A stretch of 64,000 nt of DNA from Cladopsammia gracilis (Eukaryota > Cnidaria > Anthozoa > Scleractinia > Dendrophylliidae), in NCBI GenBank assembly GCA_022457155.1, contig JAJGOT010000029.1, positions 1,313,501-1,377,500 on the forward strand, in the 5' to 3' direction. The notes beneath the pieces are model-generated. The model had not been told where the DNA came from. It saw only the letters and a list, made by a program, of their open reading frames with translations, and searched no databases. The first letter of the stretch is position 1; every line of letters starts with the position of its first letter. Of this stretch, positions 48,491-60,230 are shown one piece after another. The position numbers were made by a program, and so were the translations under genes.

Positions 48491-49293
48491 TAAGGTGTTT
48501 CCCTCCAGTTTCCGTGTAGCCGCACCGAACATTTTTGAGTGGCCGTTTAACTACCTTTCCTTTATTGAATTAGTATGAAACTTACACAAAATATTGTACT
48601 TAGTTTGAAGTTTATAAGAATGTAACAATTTGGTAAATCGCATTTAAAATTGCGGAGATAAACGAGAAACATTGAAATCACTTGAGTCTAAATTCCGAGC
48701 GATTGCGATGGCATCTAGAAAAATCCAAACTATTACTATAAACTATGACATATGGCAAACAAAATATCTAAAAATTAGAAACTTTTGTCAAGCCGATTTT
48801 GGGTAAATCAGAAAAACATTTCGAACTTGTGATTTTGCATGTGTACAAGCACATCCATACGTTCCTCAATTAAGCTTATAAAAGTTTAATTTCTCAATCT
48901 CAAATTTACGCCAAAATGTGTGTTGAGTGTATGAGATGAAACTATGAAAGTTTGAAAGCGTTTCTCGTTTTAGTTTTGGAGATTCGATTTTCTATAGGAA
49001 ACCATAGATTTTTGACTGCGTCCTTGATATTGTAGTTTTAGCACTTTTCTACATATTTCAAAAACTGCGAGATATATTTTTTTTAAACTTTTATATTCGT
49101 TTCTTTATAATATGAACAACATTGTCTTGAAGTTTTATCTTGATTGGAACATTGCAACATGGTCAAATAAAATAATAAAGTTCACCTAAAATGCGATTGA
49201 GACTTTGTGTTTTGATTGCACGGTTGAAGATGCACAAAGACGCTTTAATTAATTCAGACCATGGCTGCATGGAAACTAGAGGGAAACACCTTA
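48491..49293. mobile_element. 0.8-kb TA-flanked TIR element in unit 4
   Basis: Inverted ends TAAGGTGTTTCCCTC and GAGGGAAACACCTTA carry TA at both outer edges. Unit 1 (near 19190) has a single TA in the matching context. TA targets fit Tc1/mariner-type movement, but no transposase is encoded. The interior is AT-rich. Confidence 0.75.
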
Positions 49294-50556
49294 CGGTGAT
49301 CATTTACAGAAGATTTTTTATAGCCCCATACATTGACTGGACATTTCTTGTGCACCACAAATCATCTCAGTCACAGATGAGATATATGCAGTTTAAGACC
49401 ACTGTTTTTATTAAAACTTTGTAGACTTTGAAACTGCTTGTCAGTTTGTCCAGAAAGTGCATAGTCTGCGCGCAGGCTAGAAAGTGCACAATTTGGCCCC
49501 AAACCAGGAGGGCATCTGACTGATAAATTGCCCACTACTGACGGTGGTGGATTTAACCAAACTTTTTCAAAAAATCAAATACCTAGGGGTTTTCCCAAGA
49601 GAGGATGATTGCTTTTGCAATTGACCAGTGGCAGATCCATGGGCCTTATTCAATATACACCTTATTCAATTCAATGGTTTAATAAATGACATGTGCGGGT
49701 ATTTTACAAGTTGCTTAGTATTTTGAAACAAAATGTCCGCATGTATTATCTGTTAAGCCGTCAAATAATGGATTTATTATTTGACTGAATAGTTTACGTC
49801 TTTAAATCTAGACAGTAAGGTGTAATTCCACAATCTAAGTATACTGGATATTTTGCGTGTTCTCTTTCCCTTATAAGGTAAAATGATGTCACAGTCAAAT
49901 TATAATATAGTTATATTTTGTTATTTTCTGTCATAATTAATATTTATACGTCGGTCCTCAATCCTCAACCATCTTGCAGCATTCTTTCACAGAGCAATTG
50001 AGCATTCACAAACCATGCAATGATTCACACAAGCTATAATAAATTCATTACTCATGCACGAAGCGGCATGAGGTAAGGTTCTGGCTCCATTTTTATTTTT
50101 ATTTTTTGTGTCACGATTTTGCATGCAAATTTATGCACACATATGTTAAATTGTGCATATCCGGTTCATAGTTTTGCGATTTACACTTCCTGTTTAGTGA
50201 CTTCCAGCTACTCTGACTTTCGATAAAATAGCGTTACTGAAGTGTCACTAAACCGTTCCTACAACCCTACTTACGTTACTAATGTTCACGTTAGGTATAT
50301 ATTAGACTTAAATGAATCACTGGCTTCATTGTGGTAGTCTTCACATTTCATCGGTTTCTGGCCCCTTTTTAATAGTAACAGTGGAGTATATGATTCTATC
50401 ATGCAATAAGTATCCGTGTTGTAGGCTTTGAGTGCAATTAATTAAATTACATATTGTTGCAAACAAGCAAAAAATTCTCAGAGCCATTAAATACTCTCAT
50501 ACAAACAGTTTGACTTGTATTTTTCTAACATAATATTGCCATAGCAGGTCTGGACA

Positions 50557-51034
50557 CAGGGTACTCAGAGTCGCAACAAGTGTTCTCAACGACAAAGTGC
50601 AAATCCAGTTTTTTTAAATGGTTGTTTTGCTCATGTCCCTCCCCGACGAGAGGAATTTGAACCAAACAAACTGGATGTTAAGCCAAGCCAACGGCCGCAC
50701 ATGTGACTTGAAGCAAAAAGGCATCAAAGGAAGCAAGAAGATTGAATTTTCTGGTTGTATTTATCATCTTTAGGAGGCGACTGAGGTTGTGGAGCTAAAT
50801 GTGGAGTGGATAGAAAGGAACGGGCTCGCTCAAGCAAAATTTTGGTGTGGTTGGGATCAACTGAAGGTAAATTTTGTTCCTTTTCATTGGAGTGACTTTG
50901 AAATCTGAGTTCTTCCTTTACTTCTTTTAGGTGAAGTCAAACCAGAAAATACAAAACTTGTTAAAATGCAATTTAGAAGCCATAAAGCTGCCAAGAAACA
51001 ACAGGTAGACATTATTTAATAAGGTATGAACACT

Positions 51035-51076
<42 letters not shown>

Positions 51077-51304
51077 TAATAATGTAATAATAATGTTTTT
51101 ATTTATTTTATAAAAATACATATCAAAAGTTATAAAGTAAAATTAACTAGAATATTTAAAAAGGCGCTTACAATTTAAAAATTGACTAAAATTTAATTGC
51201 TGTTTATTTATAATTTTGATATTTTATCAAACTCACGATAAAATCCCATACAAATCCTTACATTTTTGTCGTTGAGAACTCTCGTTGTGAGTCTGGGCAC
51301 CCTG
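50557..51304. mobile_element. 748-bp hAT-like TIR element
   Basis: Ends CAGGGTACTCAGAGTCGC and, inverted, CAGGGTGCCCAGACTCAC continue into GTTCTCAACGACAAA. Flanks GGTCTGGA and GGTCTGAA suggest a worn 8-bp target duplication. Units 1 and 3 lack it. Inside is an (AAT)n microsatellite (about 51038-51096). Two exon-like pieces (near 50773-50866 and 50932-51005) are bounded by GT/AG-like sites and could be captured host sequence, but I recognise no domain. Confidence 0.65.
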
Positions 51305-51939
51305 TGGTCTGAATCTCCATATTTCTGGTCTATTAAAAATGGCAATGACATTCATAATGCCACAGAAGGGAAATAATTAATGTTCTATTGATGCCACCCG
51401 TTAAAAGCACGGTAAAAGCCCAGAGATCGAAATAAACAGGACGTGTGTTGCGTAAAGAGCCTTCAACAGATGACAGCAGGATAGCGCTGAGTTCGGCACC
51501 GCCCAGACGAACAAATAGCGAAGAAAAATGGTGCGGAAAGGAAGAGAAGATTTGACCCGTTTGGTATTTATACCATTGAGACTAACCCTTATGCTGCTAG
51601 GCTATTCTTCAAAAGATATCTTACCTTTTGTAAACACGAAGTTCTTCATTCCACAAGCGAAGAATCTTGCGCCCAGTCTTACCATCGGAGCGGCATAGCC
51701 AAAATGAATTGTGGGACACCCTGATGGACTTGTACACTGGAATTTCATGTAAAGAGGAGTTGAGATCGAGGATCGATGAAACGGGTGTCCGTACAGGCTA
51801 GTTCATTTTAGATCAAAATACATGGGCTTTCTTCCCGGAAAAAAGAAAACTGTCTGTCTATATAAATGTGGGAACCTTTTCTTGCGGATCGCGCGTGAAG
51901 ATCCCCCAAAATCGAAAAAATTAGCAGCCACAGAAATAT

Positions 51940-52470
51940 AGTTCCACACGGTAGTCCTCTTCGTCTCAAGGGGACAGGGAGTCCACTGTAGATTGCTATC
52001 TTTGTTTGTTCATCGCCCTCTTCTTTACCTCGCCCAGAAATGTCTACCTTGTTTTAAAAAATCCCTCTGCAATCCACGAGGCCAAGTGTTCTTGGGTCGG
52101 CCTCACTTCCTACTACCTTGTGGATTCCCTTCCAGGACTTGACGTACTATGGAATTTTCTTTTTTTAACGTTGTTGTTGTTGTTGTTGTTATTGTTGTTG
52201 TACCGTGCGTCTAATCCATTTCCAGCGTCTCCTCTCAGTGATGTTAACTCGGATCGGTTCTTGGCCAATCTGTCTTCATGAGTCTTTAGTAAAAAATTTT
52301 CTCGATCCACCGGATTCCAAGTCTCCGTTGTCGCAAGCATTTGTTGATGAAGACTTGGACATGTTTCACGAGAACGGCATTCTCTATCCATGTTTCAGAG
52401 CCGTAAAGGAGAAAGGATTTAACCTTTGGTGCGTTGGATCTGAGCCGGTATCCTCAGATTGTGACGTTTG
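51940..52470 (-). pseudogene. Degenerate LINE reverse-transcriptase C-terminus, unit 4
   Basis: The most diverged copy of the 21931-22420 segment. The homologous stop is lost and a (TTG)n tract is inserted at about 52172-52200. The similarity ends near 52470, which I take as the distal edge of the duplicated array. Confidence 0.55.
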
Positions 52471-54750
52471 ATGACGTTGGTCTTAACCAACGTAGGCAAA
52501 TGTTTCCTCCAATTGATTGACAAGCACTTTCCCAAGAAACGGACGCTTCACAAGATCTTTAACCGCAATAGCATCAAGGCTAGCTACAGCTGTATGGACA
52601 ACATGGCCATCGGTGTACGGGAAAAATTTTGTCGGGGGTGCTGAACTTCATTCATGTTTATTTGTCATGATGATGCTGATTCTAGCACTCGCTGACATTT
52701 TACTTTTCTACCGCTGTGAACGATCCGAAAATGAGCTTCTACATCTCGCATTCTTCGCGCTTCACACTGTACCGATAAGATCTTTTACGAGACTTGACGA
52801 AGACATACTATTTAAATCGACCACGACCAGATGCCAACCACACATGCAAGATGGTCACCAAATGTTATACTTAGGGCGCGATTTTTTGGGACATATTCTG
52901 GTCATCCTGAAATCAGAATACTCTAACAAAATTATGTTGTTTACATTCTGACACACGGAAATTTTTCCAGTACACATAGTCAAAGTACCGACTTCTTTCC
53001 ATATTTTACAAGAGGAATAGGTGCAATAGTTTGAGGTTTTCTGTTTTTGGAATGGGCAGAATACGAACGCGCCCTTAGTTTCAATCCCTGCGCGGTCTAC
53101 ATTATCATTCCCACCCGGCTTGGCGGAGCACAATGCAAATTTGCCGTTCCAAGCCTGCTCACACGGTGAGCATCTAATGGAGCTATCACATGAATGACAT
53201 GATCGATGTAGTATAGAGCTCGGTTAGAAAGTTAAGTGAGTAATGTGGGTTACGAAATAAAAACAAATAAATTAAGACATTGAATCACAAAACAAGTCAG
53301 TAATTTTACTGTGTCTGTGGTGCCTGAATAATCGCCTTGTTTTGCCCGAATAATTAGTTCTGCAATGCCCACTGGTAATTTTCGAATAAGAGGAAAAACT
53401 TCAGACTGTTTTGTAGTCTAGTTCTGAGGAAGAATTTTAATTGAGGAAGAATAATTGAACCAAACAAACTGAAGAGAACCGTAGTCTCTCTGAAGATTGT
53501 ATGATTCTTCTTAGTACAGATCTATACGAAACTTGTAAATAAAAGGTACGCCTTTAAAAAAAGTTAATAGCTGTAATAGTAAATAAAGTAGATGCTGTGT
53601 TAAAGATACTTCAGCAATGCCTACGCTACCCGAGGAACTTTGAATAAATTCCACTAGCCTTAAAAAGAGGAGATAAAATCCAACCGCAGTTCCTCTAAAA
53701 TCTACTTTAACAAAGCATTTTTCGTTCAGCCAAACTAATAAATATTTTATTTTGTGACTTAGCGCATTCGACAATTTTCAACACTAAAACTGGCCAAATT
53801 GTTCCTATTACTGAGGTTAATTTTGTAGGAGATTTTTGGAGCCTGGGCGAGAAGAACTGTCCGTTGTCAGATTAATTCTGAAGAAAAATGAATGGACTTT
53901 CTGCTGGGACAGATCAGAAAACTGTCCGTAATAACGAGGTCTCCGTATTAAGCTTGTGTCTGTAAAGCGAAATTTGTCCCCACTCGTGCGCGTCTCATTT
54001 ATTGTCTCTTTCACGAGGCGCACGTAAAAAAATGAGCGCGAAGTGATGGGGAGGAGGAAAGGGGAGGGTCTCTCTCCCTCGCTTTCTTCCTTCCCATTAC
54101 CCCTCGGGCGCGTGGGACAAGAGAGATGAGGATCCCATTGAAATGTTACCGGCTAAACCAGTAACTGTATTTGCAAAGATCACCCTAACGGAATAGAAGC
54201 ACCGGATCCTTATCGAATCAGCTATAAAATAATGCAACGATTTGACAAAAACGCAAGTCTGATTCACTACAGAAACGAATATATTTGTAAAATGTGCAAT
54301 ATTTTAAAAGGCGCAGCCTTTCTTCTTTAGGGTCCTTATTCGTAAGGCAAAAAAACTTACAATTTAAATAGGTGAGGATACTATGCTAAATATGGATAAT
54401 AGAAAAAGGGTCAAGAGTCTGCTTCTCTACCTTTTCGTACACTAAACCAGTCGGCTTCATTCTTAAACAAACCAGAAGCTGATTTTCATTCCCTTTACCC
54501 ATACCAATGTTGTTGTCATCTCTAAAATTTGGTGCTTGTAGAAGAGCAGCTTTCCTAAACAACATTGCACAGGCGGAAGAGGGGTAAGCATTGATTTTTT
54601 TCAGATATTTTTTCAAAAGAAAAGATAACTGTTTGGCGAGAAGTGTTCCCTCATCTCAACTGGTTTTATCCAATTAGGTCAGTTCCAGGATGTCGAGCTT
54701 GGCTCCAGGCTGTTACTGGAACTTGCCCAACCTCATGCCTAGCTATAGCC
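52470..54750. other. Intergenic stretch with no recognisable gene
   Basis: The 144-codon plus-strand frame at 52517-52951 has one hydrophobic patch but no known domain, no sister copy in the window and no splice context that I can support. An unusual GC-rich patch near 54040-54110 has no coding frame. Confidence 0.5.
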
Positions 54751-54754
54751 TCAG

Positions 54755-54832
54755 TGTTCCAGGCGTTCAGATAGTGGGGAAAGCGCGAATAGTTGGGGAA
54801 GGCGCGAAGACACTATCTGAACGCCTGGAACA
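54755..54832. repeat. Perfect 22-bp-arm hairpin
   Basis: TGTTCCAGGCGTTCAGATAG (54755 on) and its reverse complement (54811-54832) flank a 34-base loop containing GGGGAAAGCGCGAA and GGGGAAGGCGCGAA. The form suggests a tiny foldback element. Confidence 0.7.
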
Positions 54833-55299
54833 GGCTAGCCTAGCGAGGGCCTTCTTAGCTTGCAAAATCACGTGGCAGGCGTCGGGTCGTAGAAACCTCA
54901 GCAAATGGCTGACAAAATACTACAGGAATCGTGGAATATTTTGTCACGTGACACCCCCTTTAACGGTTCTTTTAGAAATTTACGGCTAACTCCGAGACAT
55001 TCAATATGAAATAGTTTAATAAGGATGAGTCAGTCAGTCATCTGATGAATGTATCCTAATAACATATTCTGTCTTTTCTCGTGATCCTTTAAAATTACAT
55101 TTCACTTACATTATATTTTAAAAGTTAAGAAAATTGTGCCACGCCAGCTACGAAAAACCACTAAAACCCAAAAAATGGGAGAGACGTATTTTCCCTATAG
55201 AGCGTATGCACTCACGTGGCAAGCAGCTATGCAAATTTATTGGAACAAAAGAAAGTGTTAACATAAGAAAAGCGTTCAAATCCCACAGGATTGTTTTGG

Positions 55300-55372
55300 T
55301 ACACCAACATGGCCGCCGTTCTATTGTTTTGGTACACCAATATGGCCGCCGTGACGTCATGTGCATACGCTC
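55300..55372. repeat. Tandem ATGGCCGCC/CRE motif repeat
   Basis: TTTTGGTACACCAA plus ATGGCCGCC occurs twice, followed by TGACGTCA at 55352-55359. The end matches the insertion at 12063-12214, so this is probably a fragment of the same family. Confidence 0.55.
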
Positions 55373-55561
55373 TATACGTGCAGTCGCACTCGACCTCGAG
55401 GAAAAGGTACAAAAACTGATAACATTATAACTAACTTGATACTTTTTGACAACATTTCGTTTTCCAGCATATTTAAAATAAGAATTTAAATTGAAAAAGG
55501 GAACGTTAGACTAACTAGGCAACTAACCGACGTAGAATGATAAATATCTCCCTTCAAATTC

Positions 55562-56284
55562 TTAAGACGGGGTACACGTGAATTTAAATGAAATTGTAAT
55601 AGGTTTAAAGAAGGGATAGAAGAAAGAATATGAGTTTTGGACTAACAGACAGTTGATACCCGCGCATGAGCACCCCAGGTTGCTAGTGGACTAACTTGGT
55701 GTCCGTCTATTAATTATTAACTACAAATTCTAGTTTTAAAACTTCACTAAATCGTCAATATTTCTTATTTCTCTTAAATTTACAAATCCTTCGAGAAAAA
55801 CTTTTTTCTCTCAAACATACCCAAAAAATCACCCAAAAATTTACAAAACACCCCATAACATAGATTCATGAGATGAGCAGAGAGTTTTTGGATTGCTTGA
55901 AACGTCAACGAGGTATTTCCATTAAACAGTTGAATATATTTGCACGATATTTCGGTTTGCAAAACAAACCTTCTTCGGGGTCTTTTTTTGTTTGTCATTT
56001 TTGTTTTCTAGCCCCCGTAGAAGGTTTGTTTTGCAAACCGAAATATCGGGCAAATATATTCAATTGTTTTTATTATATTTTTATTTCACTTGTCTCTATC
56101 TTTTCTTCTTGCCGTAAGGATCAGTTTGTCGTTTTTACCATTACTGTTTCAAGATTTTTACTGATCCTGGTCTACGATAGATCCGGTACTCTGTCTTCAT
56201 TGGTTTGTCGTTGTGGTTTTACCGTTATTATAGTTTTACATGTCAAGTGACGGAAAATGGCATTCAGGTGTATCCCCGCCTTAA
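55562..56284. mobile_element. TTAA-flanked TIR element, copy 3, with internal hairpin
   Basis: Bounded by TTAA at 55562-55565 and 56281-56284, with inverted ends GACGGGGTACACGTGAATTT and GGCGGGGATACACCTGAATG. The first 350 bases are the reverse complement of 11390-11730. The rest carries a hairpin with about 44-bp arms (55930-55974 and 56019-56064, with CGGTTTGCAAAACAAACC) around a 45-base loop. The element ends about 200 bases before the NRF-like start codon. Confidence 0.65.
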
Positions 56285-56437
56285 TATTCCCGAGATGGCC
56301 CAATACGACACGCAAGCCTCTTTAGTATCGTGAGAGTAATAATTTCCGACAGGAGCCAGTTCGTTCAAATACGCCAGAATTTTTGGAGTACATCACATCA
56401 ATACAAAACGCGGAGGAGCTCCCGCCACTAAAGAAAT

Positions 56438-56445
56438 GACGTCAT
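56438..56445. promoter_or_regulatory. CRE octamer upstream of the NRF-like start codon
   Basis: A perfect palindromic TGACGTCA lies 47 bases before the ATG at 56492, where a core promoter or 5' UTR element would be expected. CREB/ATF proteins bind this octamer in animals. Use here is inferred from position only. Confidence 0.45.
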
Positions 56446-56491
56446 CAGGACTGTCTCGTGACCAGTGCCTGAGTGTAAATAAGCCGGAAAA

Positions 56492-56723
56492 ATGGCTGCC
56501 CGGTGTAAATTTTTGGTGGAAGTCTTTGCCTGTTTTCTCGTGCTCTGCTTATTTCCAGCACATTTGACTGCATCTCCTGAATTACTTTCCGATTCCTACG
56601 GCCAGATTGTACAGCAGTTAGGTCTAAAATTTCCTATTCCACGAATTCCTTTTGGAAACATTTCAACGCCTTGCAACTACAGCCTTAACGCATTGCTCAG
56701 TAACCGACAATATATGATGATGT
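56492..56723 (+). CDS. NRF-6-like acyltransferase, exon 1
   Basis: The first coding exon begins with an ATG followed by a clear signal peptide of about 27 residues (CFLVLCLFPAHLTAS), sending the N-terminal domain to the lumen or outside. An amphipathic stretch (YGQIVQQLGLKFPIPRIPFG) and a first conserved Cys (STPCNYSL) follow. The exon ends at the donor T|GTAAGT (56724), leaving one base of a codon. The next exon supplies two bases, restoring MMFLDATG. NRF-6-like proteins are multi-pass membrane O-acyltransferases with an extracellular Cys-rich NRF domain. In C. elegans, nrf-6 mutants resist fluoxetine. Only the NRF domain lies in this window. Confidence 0.85.
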
Positions 56724-57925
56724 GTAAGTATCTATCAAATGAATAACTTTGATTCTTCATTCCTGCATACGACTTTCGTTACTTTTAGTGGCGCCGCGCT
56801 CTATAGAACGAAAAAACGAAAAACAACTTTCTGAAAATTAATGCTCACGCAAATGACGAGTTCAAAGATGGCGAAATAAATTGCGTGATCAAGGTATTTA
56901 AGAAAAAGTTGGCAGAAGTAGTTGTAGCTCACAGCCATTCACTTCCTCACATTTTAAACAAGTCTTTTCTTTTGATAGTTTTCCTGGACCTTAGACTTTA
57001 ATCCCATTTTCTTATAAACTTTTTCGGGGCTCCAAGTTGGCTAAACTACAGAATACCCGGCCACTTATTTGCATGTCGTTGAATATGAATGGTTTCTTTT
57101 TCGGGGATGCTCGACCCTGAGGTCCAAACCCTTATTCTTTTATATGCAGTTTTTGATGTTAAAGGTAACCCTTTCATATACCTACAGCTGTAGTTGACTT
57201 GCATCCCTGACTTACATCCCCGATACATGTCATAATGACAAAGGACGTTTAAGAACGTTTACTTTATACTTCAATATAAACATTAAAATGCTTTAGTGTG
57301 CCTTTCAATAACATGCAGAATTTGAAATTCAAATCTCCACCAACGGTTGCGTTATTCCCTGCCGTCAATCATAATTAATACGAAAGTCAACGGACCGTGT
57401 AAAAAAGAAACAAACAAAATGGATCGAAATCTACCAATCATAATGCACGGACGTGACCTTTTGAACTCATTGAGGTGAAGATCTGTTTCCTGAGAGGTAA
57501 GCTAAGATAATTGACGGCAGTGTAAAACACAACCGTTGGTGGAAACTTGAATTTTAAATTCCGCATGTTATTGAAAGGCGCAGTAATAGATGAATTAGAG
57601 CATACATGCGACCTAAATGACAGTTTTCCATACCCTTTTCTATACTTCAACTTGTGAAATCCCTACCCTTTTATATTCCGCCAGCCTCATAAAGGTACCC
57701 CCTCTGTAAGCCAAGTAAGCCAATCAGAGATTGGAATTCAATTGACGAGTATGCCTCCTGGCAAAGTTGAGTACGATGTAATGTTACTTTTTGCTTTGTG
57801 TTTATCACAGAAGTGTAAGTAATGTTTACTACATGAACGGGAGTGAATGTATAGTGCCGATACAACACAGACACTAATGTAGTAAACAACTAAACTTGTG
57901 AAATTCACGTTCACATGTAAATTAG

Positions 57926-58194
57926 ATACAACCACTGGTTAGTTGTATCTGGATTGTAAATTAGATACAACCACTAGTGAGTTGTATCTGATATGTAAAT
58001 AAGATACAACCACTAGTGAGTTGTATCTGATATGTAAATAAGATACAACCACTAGTGAGTTGTATCTGATATGTAAATAAGATACAACCACCAGTGAGTT
58101 GTATCTGATATGTAAATAAGATACAACCACTAGTGAGTTGTATCTGGAATGTAAATTAGATACAACCACCAGTGAGTTGTATCAAGATTGTTTC
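57926..58194. repeat. 39-bp palindromic minisatellite, seven units
   Basis: GATAC starts units at 57926, 57965, 58004, 58043, 58082, 58121 and 58160, exactly 39 bases apart. Each unit contains GATACAACC, CACTAGTG and GTTGTATC, a near-perfect 25-base palindrome, joined by TGATATGTAAATAA-like spacers. Edge units have diverged more than central ones, as expected from slippage or unequal exchange. It lies in intron 1 of the NRF-like gene. Confidence 0.95.
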
Positions 58195-58674
58195 TGGTAT
58201 ACAGGGTTAACCATGTGATTGGAATGGCTCATTTCTGTTTGTTAGCACCCTTATGAATTATTAAATAAAATGAATTTTACAAAGTTAGTTACAAAATACA
58301 AAGATTTTTTTTCGACATTTTATTGCTTCACATGTACCCACAGTTAGGAAAATGATTATAAGAATTAGTTGGCGATATTGTGCAAACTTGTAAAACGGTT
58401 TGTTGGGTGTTCATGGTAAGGCACATCGCACTATGAAGGCTTAACCCTTTAAGCCCCAAGAGTGTTCAGCATCAAAATTCTCCTTGTAATATCAATGCCT
58501 TATCAATCAAAAAGGTCATGAGAATTAAGGACATGATCACACAAGATGAATTCTCTTGATATCCAAACAATTTCTCCCTACTACTTCTATAGGAATTGTA
58601 TAGGACTAGAAATGAGAATTTAAATTTTGATATTGGGGCTTAAAGGCTTAGCAAGATCAAATATCTTTTTTCAG

Positions 58675-58820
58675 TCTTGGATGCTACAGGTAGACCTCAA
58701 AGTGGATTATTAACAGGAAATGTGGGGTGGTTAGGATCATACGGAGAGTGTACAAAGACAATTGTTGGTGCACATTATTGCTTGTCCTACCTTACAATTC
58801 CTGCTATAAATTACACAAAG
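58675..58820 (+). CDS. NRF-6-like acyltransferase, exon 2
   Basis: The acceptor TTTTTTCAG ends at 58674 and the donor GTAAGA starts at 58821. With the base left from exon 1, the exon codes 49 residues. The core is LDATGRPQSGLLTGNVGWLG followed by SYGECTKT and HYCLSYL, the signature block of the NRF domain with its two conserved Cys. It ends on a codon boundary (NYTK). The open frame continues into the intron to 58892, but the splice site is strong and the family pattern resumes only in exon 3. Confidence 0.9.
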
Positions 58821-59017
58821 GTAAGATTACAGAATACCGTTGTCGCGTTCGAAGAATGCAATCCTAATTTTGTGACTTGGAGTCAAATTTGAGATTTTTT
58901 GGTGTCCTTTCTTCCAAATGGCCGCCCCTGTTGGTTTTTTTCAGGGGCACATTTCCGCCAGAAGTTCCTTAGAATGCGTTTCCATAATCTCCGATTATTG
59001 CTAGTTAATAATTAATA

Positions 59018-59185
59018 ATGGTAATAGGACTGAGTGGAGTCCAATTCAGTCTGTAATCATATGAATGATTAACAAAATCGGACAACCGCAAAGCGGGAGT
59101 CTGATTTGTTTAATCACGAGTATGATTACAGACAGAATTGGATGACATGAACTCCTGTTACCAATTAATCATAACTATAACAAAA
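59018..59185. repeat. Hairpin MITE in intron 2
   Basis: GGTAATAGGACTGAGTGGAG at the left faces GAACTCCTGTTACC at the right. Inner arms with TCTGTAATCATA and TATGATTACAGA, and AACAAAATCGGAC and GTCTGATTTGTT, form a long imperfect hairpin. A related segment (GGTAATAGGACTACATGCTG) lies near 59430, so two related elements may be adjacent or nested. Confidence 0.6.
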
Positions 59186-59189
59186 TTTG

Positions 59190-60230
59190 AGGATAAAACG
59201 TTAAATATTGGTTACACGTTTTGGTGATTATAAACGTAACAATTTGAGTGTGTTTTTAACCGAGGTGCATGCATGGAAAAAGGATAGCGCACGCAAATGA
59301 TGCATACTGTCCAATTACATCATCCAATTACAAGCATGACTTGTAAATTGTCCTATTAATGCTCTAATCGGGCCTGCTGATAACCAATCGGATTTGAGAA
59401 TTTTGTTATAGTTTTGATTAGTATAGGTAATAGGACTACATGCTGTCCAGTTTGGAAATAATTGGATAAAGAAAATTCTGAGGACTGCTAAAATTGGACA
59501 AGGCCTGCATGGGCCGAGTTTAATTTTCAGTCAGTCAGAGGAATTTTTTTAATTCAGTTATTTCCAAATTGGAAAGTCCTTCTACTTCTCATAGAATTTT
59601 GAGCTGTTCAATGGATATGTCTTCCAAGGCTCTTTGTTCTTGGCATGCTAAACGCCACTCGTTAAATACATTGAGTCATGTTGATGTGCTTTTCTTCATG
59701 TTTTGTTTTGGGTTCCTTCCATCGTGGTGTTTAAATCTCTCTCCACTATCTCCGGAAACCTGCTATATTCTTGCTGGTTCCCTACTGGCTGTTCATCTGC
59801 AAAAACCTTGTCAAATAAATCACTTGAAACACAAATCTCGCTCGTCATTTTGTGAAACACTTGCTGTACAACAGAGACTGCTGTTAACAGCTGCGTGCTG
59901 ATTGGTTAAAATTTCATTTCTGTTGTTTTTCTTGAGTTTTGATTGGCTGAAAGAAACTTAATCCAATTTCAGAGTAATTAGATAGTTTAACTTTCTTAAG
60001 AAAAGTCCATTCAAAAACTATCCAAGTTAATCTTAATTTGGAGATAGATGATAAAATTAATTCAAATATAAACAAGGAGCCCGTTGGGCTTCGAAACTGG
60101 CTCGTTTGGTCTCATTTTCCACCCGGTTTTCATTTTAGAGTTTTATATTAGCAATCCACAATATACAATCTAGAGTCTATTAATATGCACAGTCCAGTCC
60201 ACATTTACATTCCACAGTCCGCTTTACATT
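59190..60230. other. Intron 2 sequence without further recognisable features
   Basis: Between the hairpin MITE and the hAT-like element I see only AT-rich intronic DNA and the second GGTAATAGGACT copy near 59430. The plus-strand frame at 59569-59901 has no known domain. Confidence 0.5.

Larger units (their letters stand above)
33307..52470. repeat. Tandem segmental-duplication unit 4
   Basis: Colinear with unit 1: Penelope-like arms (33355-34025) with the element at 33512-33848, hairpin (34195-34304), LINE tail (34490-34940), ZNF pseudogene (37007-38321), spacer (38550-41990), TTAA element (42112-42478), ZNF gene (46290-47531), and the distal spacer with a LINE tail to 52470. It lacks five insertions seen in unit 1 (3110, 10010, 12063, 13071 and 15402) and has its own at 43261. 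Confidence 0.8.

Noticed and set aside
52517..52951. 144-residue plus-strand ORF as a gene
   Set aside because: No domain, no start or splice context that stands out, and it adjoins a degenerate LINE end. It could be real but I cannot support it.
57926..58194. CRISPR-like array
   Set aside because: The units are contiguous 39-bp repeats with no unique spacers, in an intron of an animal gene.
58821..58892. Continuation of the exon 2 reading frame
   Set aside because: A strong GTAAGA donor at 58821 and in-phase resumption of the NRF domain in exon 3 show this is intron.
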